In this document: one piece after another, positions 21,018-30,144 of the stretch | How the letters are laid out: each line of letters starts with the position of its first letter | Position numbering within the stretch: the stretch's first letter is position 1 | From: Salinibacterium sp. | Lineage (GTDB): Bacteria; Actinomycetota; Actinomycetes; Actinomycetales; Microbacteriaceae | Reading direction: 5' to 3' | Length of the DNA stretch: 64,000 nucleotides | NCBI GenBank assembly: GCA_015234465.1 | Contig: JADGNA010000008.1 | Span: forward strand, 124,001-188,000 | The notes under the pieces: generated by a model | What the model was told of the DNA's origin: nothing | The model's database searches: none | The model's input: the letters and a program-made list of their open reading frames with translations, nothing else | Translations under genes and position numbers: made by a program

Positions 21018-23921
21018 TCACTGGGATGCCGTGAAGAGGCGCTCGAGCGCGTCCTGCAGCTTCTCGTCGGCCTCAGCCGCCGCCACCAGGTCGTTCGCGG
21101 CGTAGGCTGCCTCGCGCTCCTGCAGGGCCTCCTGTGCATCGGCGAGGGCCGTCTCGAAGTCCGGTGCGCCCGGCTCGCTCGGCGTCGTCGGGGCACCCGG
21201 GTCGGCGGGGTCCGCGGGCTCGGCCGGGTCGATAGGCTCCGTCGGGTCGATGGGCGTCGACGGCACACCCTCGTCACCCGCGTTGGCACCGGAGTCGCCA
21301 CCGAAGATCGCATCGAGCGCAGCATCCAGGCTGTCTTCGAAGGCGATCTCCTCACCGAAGGAGACAAGCACCTTCTGGAGCACCGGGAAGCTGGTCTCAC
21401 CCGTGGACTGCACATAGATGGGCTGCACGTAGAGCAGGCCGCCACCGACGGGCAGGGTCAGCAGGTTGCCTCGGCGCACCGTCGTCGAGCCCTGGTTGAG
21501 GATGTTGAGGTCCCTCGACACGACCGGGTCGGCGTTGAAGTTGTTCTGCACCTGGCCAGGGCCGGGAACCGTGTCATCCTTCGGCAGCGTGAGCAGCGTG
21601 AAGTCACCGTAGTTCTCACCCGCATCCGCATTGACCGCGAGGTAGCCGGTCAAGACGTTTCGGGTGCCCTCACCCGAGGAACGCGGGATGTAGGTGCTGT
21701 AGAGGCTGAAAGCCGGCTCATCCATGCCGGGGAGCTGCATCGACAGATAGTACGGCGGCTGTGCCTTCGCAGCCGCAGCGCTCGCGGTCGGCTCCGGCGG
21801 CGTCACCCACGCGTCGTCACCCGAGTAGAACGAGTTCGCGTCGGTCACGTGGTAGGTGCCCAGGATGGCGCGCTGCACCTTGAAGAGGTCGGCCGGGTAG
21901 CGCACGTGTGAGAGCAGGTCCTCGCTCATCTCGCTGACAGGCTTGAGCGTGCTCGGGAAGATCTTCTGCCAGGTCGCGAGGACGGGGTCCTCCTCGTCCC
22001 AGGCGTACAACGTGACCTCACCCGAGTAGGCGTCGACCGTCGCCTTGACCGAGTTGCGGATGTAGTTGATCTGGTCGAGCGCGACGAGCGGCTCCTCCGT
22101 GTAGGTGTCGACGATCGCCTCGCTGAGCGCCTGCACGTCGGAGTAGGGGTACTCGGCGCTCGTCGTGTAGCCATCGACGATCCACAGCACCTTGCCGTCG
22201 ACGACGGCCGGGTAGGCCTCGCTGTCGAGCGTCAGGTAGGGGGCAGCCTTCTGCACCCGCTGGCGGGGGTCGCGGTCGTAGAGGATCTGCGATTCCTCGT
22301 TGACGGCATCCGACAGCACGATCTGCTCCGACTGGAACTTGATGGCGTAGACGAGCTGCTTGAAGATGTTGTCGAGCTTGGGCCCGCCGTCACCCTGGTA
22401 GGTCGTCGTGGCGTTGCGGTCGCTGTTCTCGCCACCGGCCGGGTAGTCGAGCTCGATCTCGGGAGCGCCCTCTGGGGCACCGACGATCGAGTAGAGCGGC
22501 GACTCCTCACCGAAGTAGATGCGCGGCTCGTACTCGCCGAGCACGCCCGTGCTCGGGATGCCCGACTGGATGAACTCGGGCATGCCGTCCGGCGTGCGCT
22601 GGTTGCCGGCCGCCGCGACGACGCCGAAACCGTGCGTGTAGACGAAGGTCTCGTTGTAGCGGCTGTTGCTGCCGCCCGTGTTGGCCGCGTTGACCTCGCG
22701 CACCGCGATGACCGTGTCCTGCACCTCGCCGTCGACCTCGTAGCGGTCGACATCGAGGTGGTCGGCGAAGGAGTAGTACTGGCGGATCTGCTCGAGCTGG
22801 CGGAACGAGTCCGACACGAGCGCAGGGTCGAGGATTCGGATGCTCGCCGTCGTGTCCGCGTCACCGCGGAGCTGGCCGGGCTCGGCATCCGTCGTCGCCG
22901 AGTACGGCGTCTCGACGACCTCGCTCACGCCGTAGGCGGCACGGGTCGCCTCGATGTTGCGCTCCAGGTACTCGGCCTCGAGCGAACGCACGCTCGGCTC
23001 GACCTGGAAGCGCTGCACGATCCACGGGTAGACGCTGCCCACGAGGATCGAGACGACGATGAGCAGCGCGGTGCCGATGATCGGCAGGCGCCAGCGCCCG
23101 ATGACAGCCGTCACGATGAAGAGGATCGCGACGAATGCCGCCACGCCAGCGATGATCGCCTTACCGGGAATCACGGCGTTGACGTCGGTGTAGGAGGCAC
23201 CGTAGAGCAGGCCGCTGCTCGTCTCGGAGAGCGTCGCGTACTGGTCGAGCCAGAACGAGACCGCCTGCAGCAGAAGGTAGACCGCACCGGTGATGGCGAG
23301 CTGGATGCGCGCCGTCTTCGAGATGCGCACCTCCCGGCCGCTGACCCGGATGGCACCGTAGAGGTAGCTCGTCGCCAGCGCCGCGAGGGCGGAGATGATG
23401 ACGACCGCCGACGCGAAGGTCACGAGGCCCTGGTAGAAGGGCAGCTCGAAGAGGTAGAAGGAGATGTCGAGGCCGAACTGGGGGTCGGTCTCACCCATCG
23501 GCGTGCGGTTGAGCCACAGGAGCGCCTGCTCCCAGCGGGTGGCCGAAGCGATACCCGCGAAGAAGCCGAAGACGATCGGGATGCCGAAGGTCGCGAGTCG
23601 ACGCAGCGGCTCGATGACCTCCTGGTAGCGGTCGAGCTGCGCATTGAGCTTGGCGTATACGGGTCGCCGGCGGAAGGCGATCTCGATGCTGAGCCAGACA
23701 GGCAGCGCCATCCCGAAGAAGCCGATGAGGAACATCACGGCGGTGGCGAGCCACTGTGTCATGAGCACCGACTCGAAGCCGAGCTGCTGGAACCAGAGCC
23801 AGTCGGTGTAGAGCCCCGCGAAGATGAAGAAGAGGAGCACTACCGCGGCGATGATCACCGCCGTGATGACGAGTGTTCCTCGCCGTCGCGTCGCGGGTGT
23901 CTGTGAAGTTGCGGAAGTCAA
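21018..23921 (-). CDS. UPF0182 family large membrane protein
   Basis: This 967-residue protein has about seven membrane helices in the first 330 residues (starting VITAVIIAAVVLLFFIF) and a long extracytoplasmic part containing YTHGFGVV and RYPADLFKVQR, typical of UPF0182. The C-terminal 80 residues are a low-complexity Pro/Asp/Glu/Ala stretch and a coiled coil. The TTG start at 23921 is supported by AGGAG at 6 bases. The family is conserved across Actinobacteria, with no established function. It is divergent from the PDZ-protease group but lies in the same conserved neighbourhood as in mycobacteria (Rv3193c-like). Confidence 0.93.
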   Translation of the reverse strand: MTSATSQTPATRRRGTLVITAVIIAAVVLLFFIFAGLYTDWLWFQQLGFESVLMTQWLATAVMFLIGFFGMALPVWLSIEIAFRRRPVYAKLNAQLDRYQEVIEPLRRLATFGIPIVFGFFAGIASATRWEQALLWLNRTPMGETDPQFGLDISFYLFELPFYQGLVTFASAVVIISALAALATSYLYGAIRVSGREVRISKTARIQLAITGAVYLLLQAVSFWLDQYATLSETSSGLLYGASYTDVNAVIPGKAIIAGVAAFVAILFIVTAVIGRWRLPIIGTALLIVVSILVGSVYPWIVQRFQVEPSVRSLEAEYLERNIEATRAAYGVSEVVETPYSATTDAEPGQLRGDADTTASIRILDPALVSDSFRQLEQIRQYYSFADHLDVDRYEVDGEVQDTVIAVREVNAANTGGSNSRYNETFVYTHGFGVVAAAGNQRTPDGMPEFIQSGIPSTGVLGEYEPRIYFGEESPLYSIVGAPEGAPEIELDYPAGGENSDRNATTTYQGDGGPKLDNIFKQLVYAIKFQSEQIVLSDAVNEESQILYDRDPRQRVQKAAPYLTLDSEAYPAVVDGKVLWIVDGYTTSAEYPYSDVQALSEAIVDTYTEEPLVALDQINYIRNSVKATVDAYSGEVTLYAWDEEDPVLATWQKIFPSTLKPVSEMSEDLLSHVRYPADLFKVQRAILGTYHVTDANSFYSGDDAWVTPPEPTASAAAAKAQPPYYLSMQLPGMDEPAFSLYSTYIPRSSGEGTRNVLTGYLAVNADAGENYGDFTLLTLPKDDTVPGPGQVQNNFNADPVVSRDLNILNQGSTTVRRGNLLTLPVGGGLLYVQPIYVQSTGETSFPVLQKVLVSFGEEIAFEDSLDAALDAIFGGDSGANAGDEGVPSTPIDPTEPIDPAEPADPADPGAPTTPSEPGAPDFETALADAQEALQEREAAYAANDLVAAAEADEKLQDALERLFTASQ

Positions 23922-24009
23922 GCGGTACTCCTGGCTCGGTGCTGCACTCGGTGCTCGGGCGGGGTACGGCCCATCTTAACCTGACAACCATGGTGGCCGC
24001 CGTGCGCCC

Positions 24010-25110
24010 TCAGCCGCAGGACGGCAGCGACTCGGCGTCGCCCGCACTGATCGCATCGAGCGCGGAGACGGCATCCGACAGCGTCTCCACCGCGATGACC
24101 CGCAGGTTCTCCGGCTCATGGCCGATCGTCTCGGCGCAGTTCCGCTCGGGCACGAACATCCACTCCGCACCCGCGCGCGCAGCGCCGAACATCTTCTGGC
24201 GCACCCCGCCGATGGCTCCCACCCGACCGTCTGCCGTGATGGTGCCCGTGCCAGCGATGTGCTCGCCGCCCGTCTGCTCGCCCGGTGTCAGCTTGTCGAC
24301 GATGCCGAGGGCGAACATGAGGCCGGCGGAGGGACCGCCGACGCTGTCGAGCGTGATCTCCACATCGACCGGGAGGTCGTAGTCGACCTGCACTCCGACG
24401 CCGACCACAGGGATCGGCTCCTCGCCCTCCGACATGACGGGGGTGATCTCGACGTCGAACTGCTCGCCGTCGCGAAGCACGGTGACCGTGGCCGGGGTGC
24501 GCGTGCCATGGGCGGCGAACGCCGATCGCAGGGTCGAGACATCCGAGTAGGCCGTCCCGTCGACCGCGACGATGACGTCGCCCGGCTCGATCAGCCCCTC
24601 GGCGGGATAGCCCTCGACGACGCTCGCGATCGTGAGGGTGCCCTCGACCTCGTGGCCGAGCTCGCGGAGGGCCGCCGCGACCGCCTCGCGCTGCGAGTTC
24701 TTCATCTCGACGCGGTTGGCCTCCTCGGCCTCCTCGAAGCTCGTGTTCTCGGGATAGACCGAATCGAGCGGCACGACGGAACGGCTGCGGTCGAACCACG
24801 CGCTGATGACGGAGAACCACCCCGTGCGCGTCGCGCGACTGCCGACGACGCTGACCGTGAGCAGGTCGAGCGAGCCGCTCGTCTCATAGGTCTCAGCGTC
24901 GATGTCGATCAGTTCGGTCTCATCGCCGTCGATCTCGACCGTGCCGAGGGTGTCGTAGACGGGCCCCGGCTCCTGGATCACGTACGGCGTCGGCACGAAG
25001 GAGAGCACGATGGCCGCGACAAGGGCGACGACGAGCAGCCACCACCCGAACCGTCCCTGCGGCGCACCGTTGCCGTGCTCGCGCTCAGCGGGCGAGGGGA
25101 AGAGCGACAC
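24010..25110 (-). CDS. Membrane-anchored PDZ / Lon-type serine protease
   Basis: This 366-residue protein has one N-terminal membrane helix (residues 22-40), a PDZ domain (about 160-225, with GLIEPGDVIVAVDG) and a C-terminal Lon-like S16 domain with the Ser-Lys dyad: S261 in GGPSAGLMFAL and K306 in GGVRQKMFGA. It likely degrades or processes proteins at the outer face of the membrane, as in the YlbL family. GTG 25110 is preceded by GAAAGGA. A longer open frame further upstream is antisense to the next gene and was rejected. A Rv3194c-like gene at the same place in mycobacteria supports the call. Confidence 0.92.
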   Translation of the reverse strand: MSLFPSPAEREHGNGAPQGRFGWWLLVVALVAAIVLSFVPTPYVIQEPGPVYDTLGTVEIDGDETELIDIDAETYETSGSLDLLTVSVVGSRATRTGWFSVISAWFDRSRSVVPLDSVYPENTSFEEAEEANRVEMKNSQREAVAAALRELGHEVEGTLTIASVVEGYPAEGLIEPGDVIVAVDGTAYSDVSTLRSAFAAHGTRTPATVTVLRDGEQFDVEITPVMSEGEEPIPVVGVGVQVDYDLPVDVEITLDSVGGPSAGLMFALGIVDKLTPGEQTGGEHIAGTGTITADGRVGAIGGVRQKMFGAARAGAEWMFVPERNCAETIGHEPENLRVIAVETLSDAVSALDAISAGDAESLPSCG

Positions 25111-25213
25111 CGTGGTCCTTTCGTGGTCTGTTCGCCACGGGCGCACAGGTGAGACAACCGCCTCGGGGCAAAACACAGGGACCCCGGGGCATGCAGCGGC
25201 TAGCGTAGTCGGC

Positions 25214-26566
25214 ATGGCTGACGATTCCCAGCGCGACCCGGGCGACGAACTCCGCGACATGCTCAGGGAGCTGCTCTCCGGCAACGGGGAGATCGACCCG
25301 AGGCGTCTCGCGGGCGCCGCCGGCCTCCCCGACGACCCCGCCCTCATCGCCCAGATGATCAACCAGCTGCAGGGCGCACTGCGCCACAGCGGCGACGGCG
25401 TCAACTGGGACCTCGCGCTCGACCAGGCGAAGGCTATCTCGGCCTCGACGAGCACATCCGTGACCCCAGCCGACCGCGAGGCACTGCACCAGGTGCTCAG
25501 CGTCGCCGCCCTCTGGCTCGGCGAGGTCACGTCGATCGCGGAACTCACGGCGGAACCCCAGATCCTCAGCCGCGAGGCGTGGGTCGAGTCGACCATGCCG
25601 GTCTGGACGCAGCTCGCCGAGCCCGTCGCGACGAGCATCGCGGATGCACTCACAGAGGTGCTGCGCGAGCAGGCGCCCGAAGAGCTCTCCGGCATGCTGG
25701 CCAACGCCGGCCAGCTCATGCGCAACGTGGGTGGCACCCTCTTCGCGATGCAGCTCGGCCATGTCGTGGGGCAGCTCTCGACAGAGGTCGTCTCGGGCGG
25801 CGACATCGGCATCCCGCTGCTTGGCGCATCCGCCTCGTCGTCCGAGCACCAGGCGGCGATCGTGGCGCAGAACGTGGCGGCATTCGGCGAAGGACTCGAC
25901 ATCGCGGCCGACCAGGTGCAGCTCTACCTCTCGGTGCGGGAGCTCGCGCACGCGCGCCTCTTCCGCCACGCCAAGTGGCTGCGGCTGCAGCTCATGACCT
26001 CCATCACGGAGTACGCGCGCGGCATCCACATCGACACGGAACCGCTGCAGGACCTCGCCGCCGACCTCGACCCCTCCAACCCCGAGCAGCTGCGCGAGGC
26101 CCTCGCGAGCGGTGCCCTCATCCCGCCGAAGTCCGACGCCCAGATCGCGGCACTCGCCAAGCTCGAGACCCTCCTCGCCCTCATCGAGGGCTGGGTCGAC
26201 GTCGTCACCGCGCAGGCCACGACGCGCCTGCCCTCGAGCGGCGCGATCGCCGAGATGGTGCGCCGTCGTCGTGCGGCTGGGGGACCGGCCGAGTCGGCCT
26301 TCGCCACGCTCGTCGGCCTCGAACTGCGACCGCGACGCCTGCGCGAAGCCGCCGCCATGTGGCAGCGGGTGACGGATGCGGTGGGCGCCGAGAAGCGCGA
26401 CTCCCTCTGGTCACACCCCGACCTGCTGCCGACCTCGGACGACATCGACAACCCCGACGCCCTCGTCGCCCGGCTCACCGAGACGGAGCCCCAACTCGAC
26501 GACATCGACCGCGCGATCGAGGACCTGCTGGGAGACGAGAGCGGCGACCGCCCCCACGAGGACTGA
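25214..26566 (+). CDS. DUF2342 zinc-dependent metalloprotease-like protein
   Basis: This 450-residue protein matches the actinobacterial DUF2342 family: an acidic N-terminus, LGHVVGQLSTEVVSGGDIG, and the modified metalloprotease-like helix VRELAHARLFRHAKWL. Instead of HExxH the potential ligands are E and H residues of ELAHARLF, so hydrolase activity is only a family assumption. ATG 25214 follows a short intergenic stretch shared with the divergent PDZ protease. Position matches the Rv3195-like gene of mycobacteria. Confidence 0.9.
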   Translation: MADDSQRDPGDELRDMLRELLSGNGEIDPRRLAGAAGLPDDPALIAQMINQLQGALRHSGDGVNWDLALDQAKAISASTSTSVTPADREALHQVLSVAALWLGEVTSIAELTAEPQILSREAWVESTMPVWTQLAEPVATSIADALTEVLREQAPEELSGMLANAGQLMRNVGGTLFAMQLGHVVGQLSTEVVSGGDIGIPLLGASASSSEHQAAIVAQNVAAFGEGLDIAADQVQLYLSVRELAHARLFRHAKWLRLQLMTSITEYARGIHIDTEPLQDLAADLDPSNPEQLREALASGALIPPKSDAQIAALAKLETLLALIEGWVDVVTAQATTRLPSSGAIAEMVRRRRAAGGPAESAFATLVGLELRPRRLREAAAMWQRVTDAVGAEKRDSLWSHPDLLPTSDDIDNPDALVARLTETEPQLDDIDRAIEDLLGDESGDRPHED

Positions 26567-26626
26567 GCCACCCGCTCCTGTGGAAAACTCTGTCCACCCC
26601 TCGCGAGTTTGCCTCATCATCGCGAT

Positions 26627-27490
26627 GTGCCCCTGAGACTCGACCCCCGACTCCCCCTCGTGTGGCGTTCCCCCGACAGCCTGCAGATCGGCGTCGACAG
26701 GGCCGTCGTCGTGCTCGATTCCGTCACGAATGCCGAGGAGCGGATGCTCGCGGCACTCGTCGGCGGCACGACGCACGCCGCACTCACCCTCCTCGCCGAG
26801 ACCGCGGGCGCGACCCGCGACGAGGCAGCGGCGCTGCTTGAACGGGTCGGCCCGGCCCTCGTGCCAACCGCCGAGACGGACACCGCATTGCGGCCGCGCG
26901 ACGTCGTCGTGACGGGCGTCGGCCCGACCGCCGACCGCATCCGCTATGTGCTGGAGGAGCGCGGGATGCTGCTGCGGGATGCCGACGAGCACGACCGGCC
27001 AGACCTCGCCATCGTCGTGGCCCATTTCGTCGTCGACCCCACCGACCGGGCGCGCTGGCTGAGCCTCGACGTGCCACACCTTCCCGTGGTGCTGGGAGAC
27101 CGCTCGGCTCGGCTCGGCCCGCTCATCGAACCCGGCCAGAGCGCGTGCCTGCAGTGCCTCGAACTGCACCGCCGTGACGATGACGCCGCCTGGCCCGCCA
27201 TGGCGGCGCAGCTGTGGGGGCGCGCGGCCGCCGTCGACACTCCCCTCTTCGCGGGAGAACTCGTGTGCCAGGTCACGAGGTTCGTGGAGCGGCGGCTCGA
27301 CACGGGGGCATCACGCGGCGTGAGCTCGGTGACGGTGGATGCCGCGAGCGGGCTTCGGACTACGACCGCCTGGCAGATGCATCCGGAGTGCGGCTGCGCA
27401 GCTCCCCCAGGAAGCGGCTCGCTCGCCGGTCGCCGGCCCGCTGCTGCCCCCGCGACCACGACAGGTGCAGGCGCTCCCGTGCTCGCGTGA
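26627..27490 (+). CDS. Cyclodehydratase-like (ThiF/TOMM C-type) protein
   Basis: This protein of about 287 residues resembles the leader-binding/ThiF-like half of TOMM cyclodehydratases: an N-terminal winged-helix-like part, VVVTGVGPTADRIRYVL and the Cys pair in QSACLQCLELHRRD, with a second pair in PECGCAA. No precursor peptide or YcaO partner is near; the gene is part of the conserved DUF2342-UvrD2 neighbourhood, so a housekeeping role is more likely than natural-product synthesis. GTG 26627 (MPLRLDPRLP) is preferred over TTG 26609. Its last 131 bases overlap the convergent helicase gene. Confidence 0.8.
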   Translation: MPLRLDPRLPLVWRSPDSLQIGVDRAVVVLDSVTNAEERMLAALVGGTTHAALTLLAETAGATRDEAAALLERVGPALVPTAETDTALRPRDVVVTGVGPTADRIRYVLEERGMLLRDADEHDRPDLAIVVAHFVVDPTDRARWLSLDVPHLPVVLGDRSARLGPLIEPGQSACLQCLELHRRDDDAAWPAMAAQLWGRAAAVDTPLFAGELVCQVTRFVERRLDTGASRGVSSVTVDAASGLRTTTAWQMHPECGCAAPPGSGSLAGRRPAAAPATTTGAGAPVLA

Positions 27491-29084
27491 CGCCCACATA
27501 GAGCAGGCGGCGTTCCTCCTCGATGGCCTCGTCATCCTTGGCGTAGCTGATCGGCAGCAGCCCCTCGCTGAGCCCGATGAGGTACACGCTCGCCCACTCG
27601 AGGCCCTTCGCCGCGTGGATCGTCGCCAGCGTCACGGCGCGCTGGGTCGGCTCGTTCTGGGTCGCGGCGCGATGACCGAGCTCGTCGACGAAGGATCGCA
27701 GGGTGGCGCCCCGTCCCGCCTCCTCCGCGAGCGCCATGATCGTGTTGAGCGACTCCCAGCGGTCGCGCACGGCGCCCCTGCCCTCGGGCTCCTCCTGGGT
27801 CCAGCCGAGCGAGCGCAGCACGTCGCTGACGGTCTTGAAGAGCGGCTCGGGGGTGCCGCCGACCGCCGCGCCCTTCAGCATCATGACCGCCTGCTTGACC
27901 TCCGGCAGCTCGAAGAAGCGGGTCGCGCCCGTCACCCGGGTGCTCACGCCCACGTCGGCGAGCGCGGTGTCGATCGCGACCGCCTGGGAGTTCACACGGT
28001 AGAGCACCGCGATGTCCTGCGGGCGCGTGCCCGCGGCGATCTCGGCGGCGATGGCCCTGGCGGTCGCCCGCGCCTCCGCCATGTCGTTGTCGTAGGCCGT
28101 GACGGCGGGAGGCTCCGCCGCGGCAGTGACGCCCTTCGCGAGCGGCGCCGGATGCAGCAGCAGGGCCCCAGGTCGATCGCGCATGAGGCGGTTCGCGGTC
28201 TCGATGATGGGGGCGAGCGAACGGTAGTTGCGCTCGAGCCTCACGACCGTGGCATCCGGGTAGTCGGAGGGGAAGCGCAGCAGGAAGCGGGACGAGGCGC
28301 CGGCGAAGGAGTAGATCGTCTGACTCGCATCACCGACGACGCACACGTCGCGGCGGTCGCCGAGCCAGAGCTGCAGCAGGTAGTGCTGCAGGGGCGAGAC
28401 GTCTTGGTACTCGTCGACGACGAAGAAGCGATACTGCTCCCGCACCTGCTCGGCGACCCGCGGCTCCGACTCGACCATGCCGGCCGTCGCCAGCAGCACG
28501 TCCTCGAAGTCGAGCTGGCGTCGCTCGTCCTTGAGGTCCTCGTAGGCCTGATGCATCGCGAGCATCTTCTCGAGGTCCAACTGCTGCGGGAGGGTGCGCT
28601 CCGCCTCCGCATACTCCGCAAGGCTCAGGCGCGAGACCTTGCGCCACTCGATCTCCGCAGCGAGGTCGCGCAGGGTCGCCGTGTCGAGCCTGAGCCGCAG
28701 GCGTTCTGCCGCCTGCCCGAGCATCCGCCCCTTGCTCTCGAGGATGCGCGGCATGGCGCCGCCGATCACCTGCGGCCAGAAGTAGCCCAGCTGGGAGAGT
28801 GCGGCCGCGTGGAAGGTGCGCGCAGAGACGCCTCCCGCCCCGAGGCGGGCGAGGCGAGCGCGCAACTCCCCCGCCGCCTTGGCCGTGAAGGTGAGCGCCA
28901 TGACCCGGTTGGGGGCGTAGACACCGGATGCGACGCCATAGGCGATCCGGTGGGTGATCGCGGTCGTCTTTCCGGTTCCCGCGCCCGCGAGCATGCAGAC
29001 GGGGCCGTGGGTCGCCTGCGCCGCCTCACGCTGTTCCTCGTCAAGGTGCGCGAGCAGGGCATCCGCGCTCGGTGGCTGGTTCAT
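27360..29084 (-). CDS. UvrD/PcrA-type DNA helicase, UvrD2-like without HRDC domain
   Basis: This 574-residue SF1A helicase shows Walker A GAGTGKTTAI (motif I), VVDEYQDVSP (II), VVGDASQTIYSFAGA (III), RLERNYRS (IV), TIHAAKGLEWASVYL (V) and LLYVGVTRARERL (VI). It translocates 3'-5' on single-stranded DNA. Mycobacterial UvrD2 at the same locus is about 700 residues and ends in an HRDC domain; here the protein stops soon after motif VI. Its ATG overlaps the stop of the upstream nudC-like gene by four bases. The 3' end overlaps the convergent gene by 131 bases. Confidence 0.92.
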   Translation of the reverse strand: MNQPPSADALLAHLDEEQREAAQATHGPVCMLAGAGTGKTTAITHRIAYGVASGVYAPNRVMALTFTAKAAGELRARLARLGAGGVSARTFHAAALSQLGYFWPQVIGGAMPRILESKGRMLGQAAERLRLRLDTATLRDLAAEIEWRKVSRLSLAEYAEAERTLPQQLDLEKMLAMHQAYEDLKDERRQLDFEDVLLATAGMVESEPRVAEQVREQYRFFVVDEYQDVSPLQHYLLQLWLGDRRDVCVVGDASQTIYSFAGASSRFLLRFPSDYPDATVVRLERNYRSLAPIIETANRLMRDRPGALLLHPAPLAKGVTAAAEPPAVTAYDNDMAEARATARAIAAEIAAGTRPQDIAVLYRVNSQAVAIDTALADVGVSTRVTGATRFFELPEVKQAVMMLKGAAVGGTPEPLFKTVSDVLRSLGWTQEEPEGRGAVRDRWESLNTIMALAEEAGRGATLRSFVDELGHRAATQNEPTQRAVTLATIHAAKGLEWASVYLIGLSEGLLPISYAKDDEAIEEERRLLYVGVTRARERLHLSWSRGQQRAGDRRASRFLGELRSRTPDASARRS

Positions 29085-30088
29085 CGGGCCCTGCCCACCG
29101 CGGTGCCGTCGACGATCGCGCCGCCGTACCAGTGCTCGATGATGGCGCGGGCAATCGAGACACGGCCGGGCAGGATGATGTCATCGAGCGACGCGGCCAG
29201 CTCTTCGCGGCTGAACCAGCGCAGCTCGAGGATCTCCTCGCCATCCGGCGCCAGGCGGGATTCGCGCGTGGCATCGACCCGCGCCGTGAACCCGAGCATG
29301 AGCGACGCGGGGAAGGGCCAGGGCTGCGAACCCAGGTACTCGAGGTCGGTGACCCAGAGCCCGCTCTCCTCCAGCACCTCGCGCTCGACCGCGCCCTCGA
29401 GCGACTCACCCGGCTCGACGAAGCCCGCGAGGAGCGAGAAGCGGTTCGCCTCCCACTGCGCATTCGAGCCGAGCAGGATGCGGTCGGAGTCATCCAGCAC
29501 CGCCACGATGATCGAGGGGTCAATGCGGGGATAGATGTCGTGCTCGGGATCGACGCCGCGGCGCACCCACCCGGCCTGCACGACCTCCGTCGGCTGGCCG
29601 GTGCGCGGCGAGAAGCGGTGCGAGCTGTGCCAATTGAACAGCGCGACCGCCTGGGTCAGCAGCTCGACGTCGAGCCGGGTCGCCGAGGCTCCGAGCGAAC
29701 GGAGGTTCTGCCAGCTCGCGGCCGTGGGAGCAGGGGGAACCTGCTCGACCTCGCGCGGCACCGTGATCGCGAGCACCGCGGTGCCTTCCGGGAGGCTCCC
29801 CTGCTGCTCGATCGCGCGACCCAGGTAGACGAGGGCGTCGGCGCTCTCGATCAGCTCTGTGGGGATCTCGGATGCCGTGAGGAGCGCGAGCGAGCCGGAT
29901 TCGACCAGGGCTGCGCCGCGACGGACGACGATGGCGCGGGTCGCGGGATCCGCAAGCAGTGCCGGGATCGCGTCAGGGCGCAGGCGGGTCGGCACGTCGC
30001 GATCGAGCCCGGAGCGCCAGACGGGGAGACGCGCCGGCATCGGCTGTGGCATGCGGAACCAATCTCGTTGAATGGCGTGGCTGGGCAT
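29081..30088 (-). CDS. nudC: NudC-like NAD(+) diphosphatase lacking zinc cysteines
   Basis: This 335-residue Nudix protein has the full Nudix box GFVEPGESLEGAVEREVLEE (from residue 222) and the NudC-specific SQPWPFPASL motif, which directs hydrolysis of NAD(H) and de-capping of NAD-RNA in this family. The zinc-ribbon region is degenerate. Where family members have CPRCG the sequence reads SPRTG (S160, T163), and the second Cys pair is replaced as well (WVRRGVDPEHDIYPR). Dimer stability must therefore be achieved without zinc. It is translationally coupled to the helicase. Confidence 0.88.
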   Translation of the reverse strand: MPSHAIQRDWFRMPQPMPARLPVWRSGLDRDVPTRLRPDAIPALLADPATRAIVVRRGAALVESGSLALLTASEIPTELIESADALVYLGRAIEQQGSLPEGTAVLAITVPREVEQVPPAPTAASWQNLRSLGASATRLDVELLTQAVALFNWHSSHRFSPRTGQPTEVVQAGWVRRGVDPEHDIYPRIDPSIIVAVLDDSDRILLGSNAQWEANRFSLLAGFVEPGESLEGAVEREVLEESGLWVTDLEYLGSQPWPFPASLMLGFTARVDATRESRLAPDGEEILELRWFSREELAASLDDIILPGRVSIARAIIEHWYGGAIVDGTAVGRAR

Positions 30089-30144
30089 CCGCCTTTCGCG
30101 TGGCGTTCTGCCCGGGGCGGCCCGAATCGACCTAGCCTGTCTGT

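Noticed and set aside
24010..25902. Extended 630-codon version of the PDZ protease gene
   Set aside because: The first 264 codons are antisense to the DUF2342 gene; GTG 25110 has a ribosome site and directly precedes the membrane anchor.
26627..27490. Bacteriocin (TOMM) biosynthetic cluster
   Set aside because: Only the cyclodehydratase-like gene is present; no YcaO, precursor or exporter lies nearby, and the neighbourhood is housekeeping.
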